Source: Phoenix dactylifera
Lineage: Eukaryota > Streptophyta > Magnoliopsida > Arecales > Arecaceae
Assembly (NCBI RefSeq): GCF_009389715.1
Contig: NC_052399.1
Span: 7,876,585 to 7,940,584 of the forward strand
DNA: 64,000 nt
Reading direction: 5' to 3'
Positions 37,101 to 48,204 of this stretch are shown one piece after another. A program made the translations under genes and the position numbers. Numbering within the stretch: position 1 is the stretch's first letter; each line of letters starts with the position of its first letter. The notes under the pieces were generated by a model. The model ran no database searches. It saw only the letters and a list, made by a program, of their open reading frames with translations, and was not told the DNA's origin.

Positions 37101-40100
37101 TTAAATACTGTGCATCCAAGGGCTGTTTGCCCAAAATATCTTGACCTATAATTGGACAACCAAAAGTATTGGAGACGCATCACGGATGTAGTCGTATCCT
37201 TATTGTATCTGTACCAACTATTTAACAGAAATTAACAAAATATACCGGCTTAGAATAAATATTTACCATTATCAGGTCATCTCTGAGGTGTATCGAATTG
37301 ATATCTACATATCAAATATGGACATGTTAGGGATGTATTCATGGTTCATGGATGCTTGAATTGCTAGTAGTTTGCTTTAGATTGTCTCTGACTATGTACA
37401 AATCCAGTAATACAAGGATGTGACAACTCCCATTATTGGATGTTTTGTGTGTTTGAAATTGTCATGTTAGGACATTTCATTTTTTATTTCATGTTGGCCA
37501 TTACCAGAAAACCTTGTTGCATCAATTTGAGGTCAGCTTAATGGTTTTTTCTGTCATCAGATCGTACCTGAAAATGACATATGATGAATGTCAGCTTTCT
37601 TATATAAATTGTTTCATAATAGTGTATTTACACAATTGAAAACAATGGCAGCTGAAATTTAGTTATTGGGTAGACAGATAAGTGATCAGTTTTCTGGCCT
37701 TTTCTGTAAGGAGGTCAACCATCTTACCTATGAACACATGAATGACAATCCTCATGAGATCCACCTTATAAGTAGTTGATACAGTTATTCTGCTTACCAA
37801 AAATTATAAAGGGAAAAGTTTTCAAAGACATGTGATAGAATCATCAATAGGTTCACCTGATTCCTTTTTTTTTGCTAAAATCCTGAGTTCCTTTTCAGGG
37901 GTTAATCTGTTAAAGTGAAACAAAAAACAAACTTAACTGCTTACAATGGGCAGATCTGGATTATTAATAGTGACTTGAACAAAATGAATTTAAATGCATA
38001 CTGCCTATACCTCAATCTAATTGATGACTCAGTATTCTTTTTTTCTTGGCATCAAAATTCATGATACCTTCTAACTGCTAGTGTATCTTCATCCGTGTCA
38101 CGGTACCTTCTAGTTTGATGATTCATTGTTCTTTTTTTCTTGCCATTAAAATCTCATGATACCTTTTAACTTGCCAACGTATCTCATCAGTGTTTTGAAA
38201 TGCAGTGCATGTGGCCATATATGTGCACACCTATGCAAATGCAGTCTCTTGACTGTACAACATAGCCTATATGCAGTTACTATATGCATCATACTGCATA
38301 TGGACCCAAAATGCAGTCAACCTAGCACTATGGGCTGCATATGCAACTTGCTTTGCATCGTGCAGTTGCATATACCGCTTGCTTAGAATTTTGGGGCCAC
38401 ATATGCAGCCCACTCTTATTGAGCCTGTGTGGTTGAAGCAAGTTCAAGCTGATGGTTAAGCTTGATGTGGTTTTAGATGGGCCTGATACAGATATTAGTG
38501 ATATTACTATGTTAATTATGTTATAATTACTGCTATCAAGTCTTTTGTACTGAGTAGTAAGCATAATCATTACTTGTTATTATTTTTAAAATTGCTATTA
38601 GTTACCCAAAAAATTATTACTATCATCATTGTTGTTTTTTTGTTTCAATGTATTTATTTTCCGTTAAATAGTTAAAAAAAATGACCTTATATGTGGCTTT
38701 CATATGGCATATGCACTATGTAGTCCCTTGATTTCCCATTTTCTGCAGCCATTTTTTGAAACACTGGTCTTCATACCGTGTCATTATTGATGCACACTGT
38801 TAATGCTTCAAATGCAAGCATCAACACGCATATATATATACATACATGCATACATACACATACATACATTCACACAGGCATTGCACATGCATGCGCACAT
38901 ATATGTACATGTGTGTGTATGAAGAAGGGCGTTGCGGTGCACAAAGCTCCTGTCACTGGAGTGTCTAGGGAGGGTCAGATATTTGCCACCTTATACCCTG
39001 GTTATAATAGAGCAACCTTATCGTGGCACCAAGTCCTGCCCTTTACATTTGTGTACCTGTGTCTTGTCAATTTGGTTTGCTCTTGCTTCAAGTGTCCAAG
39101 TATCATAGCAGAATGACAATATTTTCTGTTATTTCGTTAGATACATGAGCTGCCTAAGCAATCTATGTACTGGAATTGTATTCTGCAGGTACAGGATCTT
39201 ACACGCAAAGCTGGACTTTTGGAGGCTGAGCTCAAAAGAACATCAAAGCTCTTGAGAGAAGCTACAGCAAAAGCGGAAGAGGAAGCTGCCAAATACAATG
39301 CTGCAAATTGAAAGTAAATCAAGTTTCTTTACTGCACAGGTAGAGTCACTTTTTTTTTTTGAGAAAAATGAGCTGATTGTTTTCAAACCCTCTTTTTTTT
39401 TTGAACACTCAAGCATTCTATATCCGCTTCCTTAACATAGTGGAACTATTATGAAGCATTTTTATATGTTCCTTTGTATTATGGTATATATATAGACTGG
39501 CTCTACTCAACTGAATCTCCACTCAAATCCATTCAGATCTAGATCAGAACATTGGGGTCCCACATCAATGATTCTAGCCATTAATTTGATCTACTACCTA
39601 TAAACTATTTACATACTAAAAATCATGTGATTTGGAGCCTCTAGCCTATGCATTAAGTTATCAAGAAAAAACCATGTATTGTTTCATGTAATTTGAACTG
39701 TTGAATTTTTAACTACTTGATGCGTAGGCTAGGGATCTCCCAATCACATGATTTTTTTTTTTGTATGTAAGCAGTTTAGAAGTAGTAGATCATTTCTTAT
39801 AGCTCAGGTCATTGATGTGGGACTCCTATTGTCCATTTTAAAACTGATCGATTTGAGTGAAGATACTCAAGTGTAGCCAAGTCTATATATATGTATTCCT
39901 GGATATTCATTGAACATGCATTGTCCATTTTAAAACTGATCGAATTTGAGTGAAGATACTCAAGTGTAGCCAAGTCTATATATGTATTCCTGGATATTCA
40001 TTGAACATGCATTGTGGCCATATCTTTTCAGTGATTGGAGTCTTCGAACATGTAAAGCAATACTTTTTTATTTTAGAGTGAAAAACTATGGAAGGATTCT

Positions 40101-43100
40101 TTAGGCCCCAAGCAATTTGGTTTCTATGTAGTGCTTCCTATTATATACTCTCTTCTGGCCACATTGATGCATGTTTCAGGATACTTCATCAGAGATTTTT
40201 GGTCTGCCTTGGCCTCTTATCAAATGATCAGATGCTTGCTTGAAATCATTATCTTAAGTTTAATGTGCGTCACCCTATCTCCAAGTTTGTCATTTTCCCT
40301 TGATGATCAGATGTGTCAAAAGAGAAAAAGAGAATATTTTAATTACTTCCAAGTTTCTGGCTGTGGATGTGATATTGGATGTGGAATGGATCGCAATATG
40401 AAGTATAAGTCAAGTTTAGGTTTCTAAAAGAAGTTAAGGCGCATGCCTTTCCTGCACCCTGCATCAAGGCAAGAGAAAAAGAGTGTCAGACTCTTGCTGG
40501 ATGTGTCACTATGATTAGGATTCCTCTCGATGTTCAAAAGCAACTGCATGGTGCAAATTGCAGCAACAGCACTTGGACTTTCTTGAAATTCTCCTGGGGG
40601 AGTCTCAGCTTGATATTTTTGAGGATTTAGGTCCTACTATGAACTAGAAAGCTCAAGTCCACAAGTATTAAAGCGGGGACTGATATGATAGGATCACTTG
40701 AGAGGGATGATGATAAGCAAGAAAGGATATAAAGTGTGGATGGGAGCTGGAAGGGGCCTACATCAGGGTAGTGGCTTTGCACTGTTTAAACCCCTGGTTC
40801 ATGCAGTTCTACTTATTATTCTCAGCAAGCCTATTGTTAATAAGTCAAGGAGATAACTAATAGACTTAGAAGTCTACTAGGCTATAAGTGGGTCTGAAAG
40901 TTGGAAGGAAACGATAAACAGGACCAGCAAATTATATATCAAGAACCGGCATATTGACTGTTTCTAATTAGTCTAATAGAAAAACAGAACTCTATAAAAG
41001 AATCCACTGGGATATGTACGTGCTAAATACCTGGGTTCTTCCTTGAAAGCTCTTGTGAATACGATGACAACTTGAATTTCTGACTTGGAATGTTTATTCT
41101 CGACTTTCACTATGCTCTATTCTCTCATGGTAGACAAGATGTTTACAAATTTGCATAGTTAATTAGAGCATTCATCACATAGCCAGAAGTGTTTTTAGTT
41201 TTTACCATATGAGCTCCATCAAAATTTGTTATTGCTTGATATTTACCCTCAGAAACTTTTTTGGATAACAACCTTCAAAACATGATCTTGATATCATATT
41301 GTGTTTCTAACCATTTCTTTTGCTATCTCTGGTTGACTACTTGTTAATCTAAATGTCTAGCATTGAAATATCCTTTGGCTTGTCATTGATTTTTCTGGCC
41401 ATAGAAAAAATCCAATCTATCACACCTTCACATTCCAGCCAATGGTCATACAAAACCTCTACTTTCCCGAGTTGTTCTTTTTCTTTTTTTGCCCCCTTGC
41501 TGGTTTCATAGAAATGAAGTTTAGATGGTCACCACATGAATAAAAAAATTTTCACCAAAAAGTCTGGAATAATCCAAACTAATCAGTATATTTAGAGAGT
41601 ATAACTAGATGAAATTATCACAATGTTCCTGGAGTGAGATGTCTCGACCTAAGGGAGACATTTCTCTTGCTAAGTCTTCATCAGGCGATTTGCATGCTTC
41701 AGATGCTAGAGAGGACATTAGGAAAAGCACAGGTGAACAGAATTTAGATGCTGATTTTGAACAATCGTCATTACAATCAGAAAGACTTGGAACAAAGGCA
41801 AGCAGTCCTGTCAGATCCTGGATGTTTCTATTCAGGCAGGGATCTCAATTCACATAGTGGTAAGCATTTCACTAGATGAAATGGATACAAACCTTTGTCT
41901 TTGCCACTGTAGGAGTCACGGTGGAATCCATTCACCATGAGAACAGAAAAAGTTACTTGGCACTGAATATTTTCTAGTTTATTTCAAATGACACTTCCCT
42001 CTCCTATTAAATATGTTTGTATAGATTTTATTCCGAAGATCTAATATATATCAAACTAGAGTTCTGTCTGCCTAAAAGAGGATGCTTATCTCATAGAAAT
42101 TAAATGGCTCACATGTTTAACTATTACTCGTGACAATTTATAAAGTCACATGATTGGCTTCCCTGATTATAGATGAGATCAATTCAAAATTTATAACAAA
42201 AGTTTGAGCATAAACCTCAAATAACTTAGATTTTCCTGGTGCTAGAATTTATTGGTCCCGTCAGATGTTATAATTAATCCAATGATCGATAAATAGTTGT
42301 TTTTGTGTTTTGAAATTGTTGTGAACAAAAGCTTTAAAAGCCATTAATTTGTAAAGATAACCACCAGTGGAGATTTTTAATTATGATTTGAAACTCAACC
42401 TTCCTACTCTATCAAAAGGTAGGCGGCAATTTGGGGGCTTGTAAACAAGCTGAGCTCTGGAGAGCCAAGCCGAGCTCAAGTTCAGCTCGTTTTGTCATTG
42501 AGCTGAGCCTGGGCCAGCTCAGTCATTTTTTAGCTTAACTGAAGATGTTCACAAACAGCTTGTTTGAGAGATCTGTTTGAAAACTTGGGTTCTTTCAAGC
42601 TGCCATTTATAATTTTTAGCTAACTATCTCAATTTCATCTTAATCCTGTACTTAGAATATATTGTATTTTATATGTTATGTAAGTTGGTAATAAGATATA
42701 AAATATTTTATATAATAAGAATTACAATCATCCATTGTAAATATTATTTATGTATCCATAGTTCAAGTTTTATTGAAATCCTAGCTTGAGCGAGGTAAGC
42801 TTAGATCTAGCTCGTCTCCTGCTACTTTAGCAAGCTGGTTCCAGCCAAATTTCAAGCTAAACAGAGCTAGCTCATGAACAGCTTGCTTATTTGGTAGTCT
42901 TCCTCAGAGAGATGATTGTTTGCAAGCTTTTGATGCAAGATCGATTGGGAAAGACATGCGTATGTAACATGGACCTAAAGCATTATGGAAACTAGGGTTT
43001 GGGTCAAAAATTACCTTACCATTCTTACACAGAACATGACAGTAAAGCCATAGTTTGAAAATTTTGCAACCAATAAGATTTTTTAAACCTGCAAGTTGAT

Positions 43101-46097
43101 TTTGAAGGTCCTTAAGGATATTGAGGACTAGATTTTGAAGTTCTGCTAGGTTCTAGGAAGGTCCATAAGGTGGCTAGTAAGTGCACATGAGGTCTCAAGG
43201 GCTGAATTCTGCCAGAGAACCGTGACACATAGTTTAGTAAGGGAGAGTGTGGAGGCATCAGTAGGCAATAGGGACAGCTGGCTATAATACCATGTTAAGG
43301 TCCAACCCAAAAGCTTAAGCTAGTGTGTGGATGGGCTTATGAGCTTATGAGACCAACTAGAGTCTCTTAACCTACCCTATGTAGGACAATTCCTCAACAG
43401 CATCAACAAAGATGGCAGGTCTAATATATTGTTTTGACAGAATCATCGAATAATTATGAAAATAATGAATAAGGAAAAAGGTACTGCTTCATCAACAAAC
43501 CGTGGCAACATAAATTAAAAATAAAGAAGCAGCAGCAATGTAATCTAGTGAAGCAATATGAGAATACACAGCAGGCAGCAAGGAAGAAATCAAAGAATGC
43601 AGGGGTGTGTGATTATGTCCGTGTGAGAGAGGGGGAGTAGGTTAACCAACCTTACATTAAGAGTGTTAAGTTTCTTCACTTTAACAAGTAGAAAATGAGT
43701 TTTTTTTCTCTCAAAAAGAATATGTAGAAAATTGAGAACAAGTGTTTGCTTTCTTTTTCTGCTCCCTTTTTCTATTTTCAATGATCAAATTGGTGCGAAG
43801 GAAAGTGAAGCCACTAATGTGGGTGTAAGTTTCTTTTTTTCCCCCCTGTATTATAGCTGACTATTGTTCCACTCACTACCTGATGTTCCATTTATTTCAT
43901 GTTTGGTGCGGGCACCAGAATCCGGAAAAGACTCCAATCAATTAACTCAAGGTCACTGTGGCTAATTTAAATTTAATCGAGTCCTGTAAATAAAATCATT
44001 GAGTCAGATAGCAAGCCAAGTCAGGTTTCTACCACCACCTTTGCACACCCTTGGAGCACCACCTCGGCATCCACATCAATATCAGCTAGCCACCTCACCA
44101 CTACTCCAACCAATGAAAGCATGCCAACCAGGATGAAGTCAAGCATAAGGAGCCGGACCACATCATGCCATCTCATCAAAGGAACCAATGCAACGTCACG
44201 CCACCTCATCAGAAGAACCAATCCCTATGCAACATGCTATGTGCCACCTATTGGGACGCCACCTCATACAAGTTGACACGTCACCCAAATTCAAAGTCCA
44301 AGAGGTCGGGCCACAATTCAAATGCAAGAAAATTTCAAATGGGAGTCAACAACTCTTCAAACCTTCCCCTTAAAAGCTGGCCAACTTTTCTTCCTTTTCT
44401 GCTAGCAATCAAGCCTTCAAATGTGGGGCGCCATTCATTATGTGTTTAAATTTCAAATCATGAGGAAAGTCTATAAATACCTCCTCATGACATCTTGTAA
44501 TGTCAATTGATGAATGAATAAAAAGTGCTTCTTTCTTCCTTAGCAATCTTGCTTCGTCACCTTGAGAGAAGGTTGGGCGTGAGGCCCTTGTTCCAAGTTG
44601 GACGTGAGGCCCTAAAGCCACTACCACATCCACCACTGCCCCTACCTCCTCTCGCCTTCCTTTTTCTTTTGTGATTTCCATTCCCCTCTCACGCCAAAAT
44701 TCTAATCCCTGTTTCTTTGCAGGTCCTTAAAGTACTCCATATCATTGGGTCAATTATCCTTCCAAACCAATAGCAAAAGGGCCCTGTTGCAACGGAAGAT
44801 GAAGCTTGGTCATCCAATCATCAACCTTCGAGAGTGAGATCAAGGATCCTCCTCCAAAAAAATTTCAGAAGTTCAATGTTTGGTAAACCTGAACTCTAGG
44901 TCTGATTTATTGAAGGAAGTGTCCTAATCAAGTGGTTTCTCAACCACAACGGTCCATTCTTCTAAGTCCTAAATGAATTAGTATATGCGGGTAACTAGTC
45001 TTGAAATTACTATACTCATGTTAATGTTTCTTATCTCATATGTGACTGGAATTTCCTGCTGCTATTAGGCTAGTTAATCAACATAACTTACTGATAATCC
45101 TTATGTTTAAATCTCTCGCATTCATCCCGCATCAATGTTGGTTGAAGAATATGGCTAAAAGTGAGCCCGAAGGATCTGATATCTTCAGCAATGTTGGGTC
45201 TAATACTAAGCTTATGTCAAATTTATTTAGTATGTCTTATAACCAGAATAAAACAAATGTCTATTTGCTTCTCAGGCACCAAAGTCCAATGGCCACTTGG
45301 GTGATCCATTGCCCTACAACACTATGGTACCAGAAGAGACAGAATGGGTTGAACAGGTTGAACCAGGAGTTTATGTTTCTGTTTACTCTTCCCCTGGAGG
45401 CGGAAAGCATCTCAAGCGAGTACGATTCAGGTATGGAAATACCTTTTTTGTCTAGTTGTCAAGGCAACAATGCCATGAAGTTGATTGCAGAATAATGCCA
45501 TAGCATGATGAATATGGAAACTGTCTAGTTGTCATATGTGTTGCTTTGACACACTTTGCTATTGCTAGCAAGTCTCAAATTTGGAAATCGTAATAGTCCA
45601 AGTTAATATGCACTTATATTTTCAGCTTCCTCATGGATAAATAGATATATGTTCACCCTTAAGTTTGAAGGTCATAGCCTCAACCTGTGACCAACTTTAT
45701 GGCTTGTTTGCATTTAATCCTTTCAATTAATAGAGTTACTTCTTGTTTTAACTGATGGGGAAAAAATCACGCAATGTCCTCTGTCCAAATTTATCTGATT
45801 TAATGCATAGACTCTGCAAAGCTTGTTGAACATATTTTAAATGAATCTTGCATGGACAAAATCTATCATGTCAGCAAACTTTTTAAGCAAAAAATTTCTC
45901 CAATATTTCCATTTGTTGATTTCTTATGTTGACTTGATTGATCTGACAGTCAGAAAAAGTTCAGTGAACGACAGGCAGAGACATGGTGGTCTGAGAATGA
46001 AGTAGGGCTTCAGAAGCAGTACATAATCCGAACTGCAGAAAAATCCAACATTGACCCTTCTTCCACATCTGACAGTAAGGAAAGCATGATTGACTAG
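30299..46097 (+). CDS. PRAF/RLD-type protein: PH, RCC1 repeats, FYVE zinc finger and BRX domain
   Basis: Supported exons are 30299-30345, 31797-31884, 33187-33272, 33769-33850, 34396-34575, 34656-36747, 39189-39339, possibly 41596-41859, then 45276-45430 and 45950-46097. Exons 2-5 give the PH domain ([31 protein letters not shown]). The large exon has RCC1 repeats ([20 protein letters not shown]) and the FYVE core [11 protein letters not shown] near 36136. Exon 7 is a coiled coil ([20 protein letters not shown]). The last two exons form the BRX domain ([32 protein letters not shown]). In Arabidopsis RLD proteins work with LAZY proteins and membranes in polar auxin transport and gravity response. 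Single-base indels break the frame in exons 1-3, around 35700-36130 and near 39307, mostly in homopolymers, and I treat them as probable sequence errors. Confidence 0.9.
31137..31171. repeat. Poly(C) run of 35 bases
   Basis: An uninterrupted C35 in an intron of the PRAF-like gene, flanked by CCACCG and GCCGCGCCC. Long poly(C) is rare in plant DNA. Confidence 0.95.
32700..33100. repeat. Intron repeats: triplicated short unit and GGTAC-rich block
   Basis: A unit beginning GCAGTTCTACCAAAGCAAAC occurs at about 32840 and 32880, with a diverged copy at 32701. It is followed at 32930-33100 by a GGTAC-rich block resembling 4210-4345. Confidence 0.5.
36748..39188 (+). other. PRAF intron with diverged local duplications
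   Basis: Near 38020-38100 and 38116-38195 two diverged copies of a roughly 95-bp unit lie in tandem. 38200-38400 is dense in TGCATATG-type words, and 38830-38900 is a degenerate CATA/TATA simple repeat. No gene. Confidence 0.5.
39493..39883. mobile_element. Foldback MITE-like element with long inverted arms
   Basis: The left arm (AGACTGGCTCTACTCAACTG onwards) and the right arm (ending ACTCAAGTGTAGCCAAGTCT) are imperfect inverted copies for nearly 190 bp. Shared blocks include GTCCCACATCAATGA, GATCTACTAC, AATCATGTGATT and AGCCTA. Both ends sit in TATATA, which would fit a TA target preference. No coding capacity. Confidence 0.8.
39829..40011. repeat. Tandem duplication of the foldback arm (about 92 bp x 2)
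   Basis: 39829-39920 and 39921-40011 are almost identical (TTGTCCATTTTAAAACTGAT to TTCATTGAACATGCA). They differ by one inserted A and one TA unit. The first copy includes the end of the right foldback arm. Confidence 0.92.
42430..42900. mobile_element. Degenerate GAGCTC/AGCTCG-rich MITE-like repeat
   Basis: The ends are rich in AAGCTGAGCTC and GAGCTAGCTC words and frame an AT-rich centre. The overall layout resembles the hAT-like element at 50352-50814 but is much more decayed. No TSD found. Confidence 0.4.
43900..44880 (+). mobile_element. LTR-like sequence (possible solo LTR or small non-autonomous element)
   Basis: Within a PRAF intron the base composition changes to a mixed, CCACCTCA-repeat-rich sequence. 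It has a TATA-like CTATAAATA at about 44472 and an AATAAAAA signal at about 44517, then a CT-rich leader-like tract, the order expected of U3-R-U5. I could not define TG/CA ends or a target duplication. Confidence 0.4.
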
Positions 46098-46879
46098 CAA
46101 TACTAATGGACACATTTCCCACCACCGGTAAATGTAGTTCTTCTTTTTTTTTAATCGTTTGGTGGGTGCTGCATGTGCTCCATTGGCCTGTGAATCTGAA
46201 AGCAGCATCAACAGAAGTTAAGGGAAGTATCTTGCATATTGAGTATTCTGATTCTTCTCTGCTGCTTAAGTTTTGCAGCAATTATGCCCTCTGTTCCACT
46301 TGTGATTTTTGCGCCTTATGAGAAAACCACAGATCCGCATGCATTTTTTTTTGTCATGCTTTTCCTTTTTAAAAAAAAAAAAAAAAAGAATCTACAGCCA
46401 TCTATTTTTTCTGCTGGGGCTCCATGTAATTTCGTAAGATATTTTTTATTTCTTCACGTCTCTTGTTACTGTTACTCATATTGTCATAGAATTAATAAAA
46501 GAGTTGATTTCCTGTGATTAATTGTTCTACTCTTAATCTTTGATGCGCTGCTTGTTTAAACCACTGGATGACTGCAGTATCTATTTCCATTCTTCATCAA
46601 TTTTTTTTGTCCCCTGACAGTGGAAAGGACGTATGCCAAAATTTTTTTTATTTTCCATGTGTTGTCAACAAATCCAGCATCTGAAATCGGTGGATAATAA
46701 GTCCTGGCTTTGTTCTATGATCAAAATTCTGATCACCAGAACGAGAAACTGATATCAGGAGACATATAAACTGAGAAACACTTGATAATCAAGTTTTGAA
46801 TATAAAATTATTCAGAAACATGTTTTACCCCGAGGGGAAGGTATAGAAACAAACACCAGGCAAGTACCTGGGTTAAATG
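46098..46879 (+). other. 3' flank of the PRAF-like gene
   Basis: Probable 3' UTR followed by AT-rich sequence with a poly-A run at about 46371-46387. No recognised feature. Confidence 0.5.
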
Positions 46880-47232
46880 CTTGGGAAGCACCTCCCAAGA
46901 TTCAAATACAGATTTGGAGGGGTGCATCTGCTTCCGGGACAGAGCTAGTAGAGAGGCATTTGGCTGCCGCATGGATCAGCCTACCATCCTGTGCTCTCTT
47001 ATTACAAAGCCTGCTCCAGTTGAAGATTTCCTCGCAGACCGATCAAAATCGTCTTTCAACAACACTCCCCCAAGGGGAGGGGTTGGGAGGATTGTCATCT
47101 GACTTGAAGAGGATAAGGGTGAGGCGGAGCTGCCTAGTGCTCTCCGTGATGTATTGTTTTTTTGATTTTTTAGGTTGTATCCGTATCCATACACGTTCAG
47201 TATGATACTTCCGTTTCAGCAAAAAAAAAAAC
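46880..47232 (+). mobile_element. 5'-truncated LINE tail, same family as 5583-7571
   Basis: The last 80 bp (TGATGTATTGTTTTTTTGAT ... GATACTTCCGTTTCA, then poly-A) match the tail of the split LINE read on its own strand (GTGATGTACTGTTTTTTGAT ... GATACTTCCGCTTCA). Upstream, LAAAWI is a decayed version of the AADWV end of RNase H. Confidence 0.75.
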
Positions 47233-47289
47233 AGAAAAAAAAGAGGGAGGATAAAAGAAGTGGGGTTGACAAAACCCACACTATAAAAC

Positions 47290-47690
47290 CCATTGCCTCG
47301 CTTTCAAGTGGAACGGTTCCATTTTGAGAGCAGAGGAATGCGCTTGCTACCTAACGGGCTTCAGAACAAAGAGCCCTTCGACTAGCTCTATCGCAGAAGC
47401 AGAACTCTATGCTGCATGGCATGGCCTCTGTGCTGCAGTCTTCATTTATTCGCTGAACTCTGGCTTGAAGGCGATTCGTACGCTATGATTCAATGGATCA
47501 ACAACCCGGGGTCAGCTAGTCCTCAACAACTTCCATTGCTGAGACACATTTGACAATTCAAGAATGTTCTTCAGATTTTAAAGGCCTCTCCCATTTTACA
47601 GGGAGGGCACCAATGTGCTTACTTTTGAGTTCCTCTATATTTCAGCTGAGGCTTATGGTGATATGTTTCTAAGATTTTAGTTTGGTAAGA
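47290..47690 (+). mobile_element. LINE RNase H fragment
   Basis: Frameshifted pieces read AEAELYAAWHGLCAAV and LWLEGDSYAMIQWI, the central motifs of the RNase H domain of plant LINEs, followed by REGTNVLTFEFL. It lies just after the tail at 46880-47232, so it is a second fragment. A short GA microsatellite follows at about 47691-47709. Confidence 0.65.
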
Positions 47691-48204
47691 GAGGGAGAGA
47701 GAGAGAGAGGCATCTGCTGGGTTACAACCAGTTCACAATTATCAAAAGACACTGAACAAAGTTTTTCTTTTCCTTTTCTTTTCTTTTCCTTATTTTTCTG
47801 AGGAAATAGATCTGCCAACAAGTATGTTTATAATGGAACAACTGAAAAAGAAAATTCTTTTAAGCAATGAATACAAATACCAATTATTCTTGGAGCTTAT
47901 TGTGTAAAAGCAGCATTATCAGTTGGCTGCCATGGCAATTGATAAGTTAAAGGATATCTTGTTCCATGTGTATGCCAAGACTATTGAACAATGAATATCA
48001 ACTTTACTTATGGTTGCTTAACTTCCTCTGCTTATGATGAAAAATTCCTTTTAACTCGAGCCTGTTGATCAGCAATCCCTGTCTTCCACCCAAAAGTCTA
48101 TAGATGTGTTGCAGGCTTGACTTTTCTTATCAGCATTTCAATCTCAACAAATGCTTTCAACGAAGATTCAGCACACTTGCCAAGTTTGCGGTATGCTCCA
48201 CATT
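47691..48204 (+). other. Intergenic, no feature recognised
   Basis: AT-rich sequence with a GA and a CTTTT-type simple repeat, between LINE remnants and the 3' end of the minus-strand PPR gene. Confidence 0.5.
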
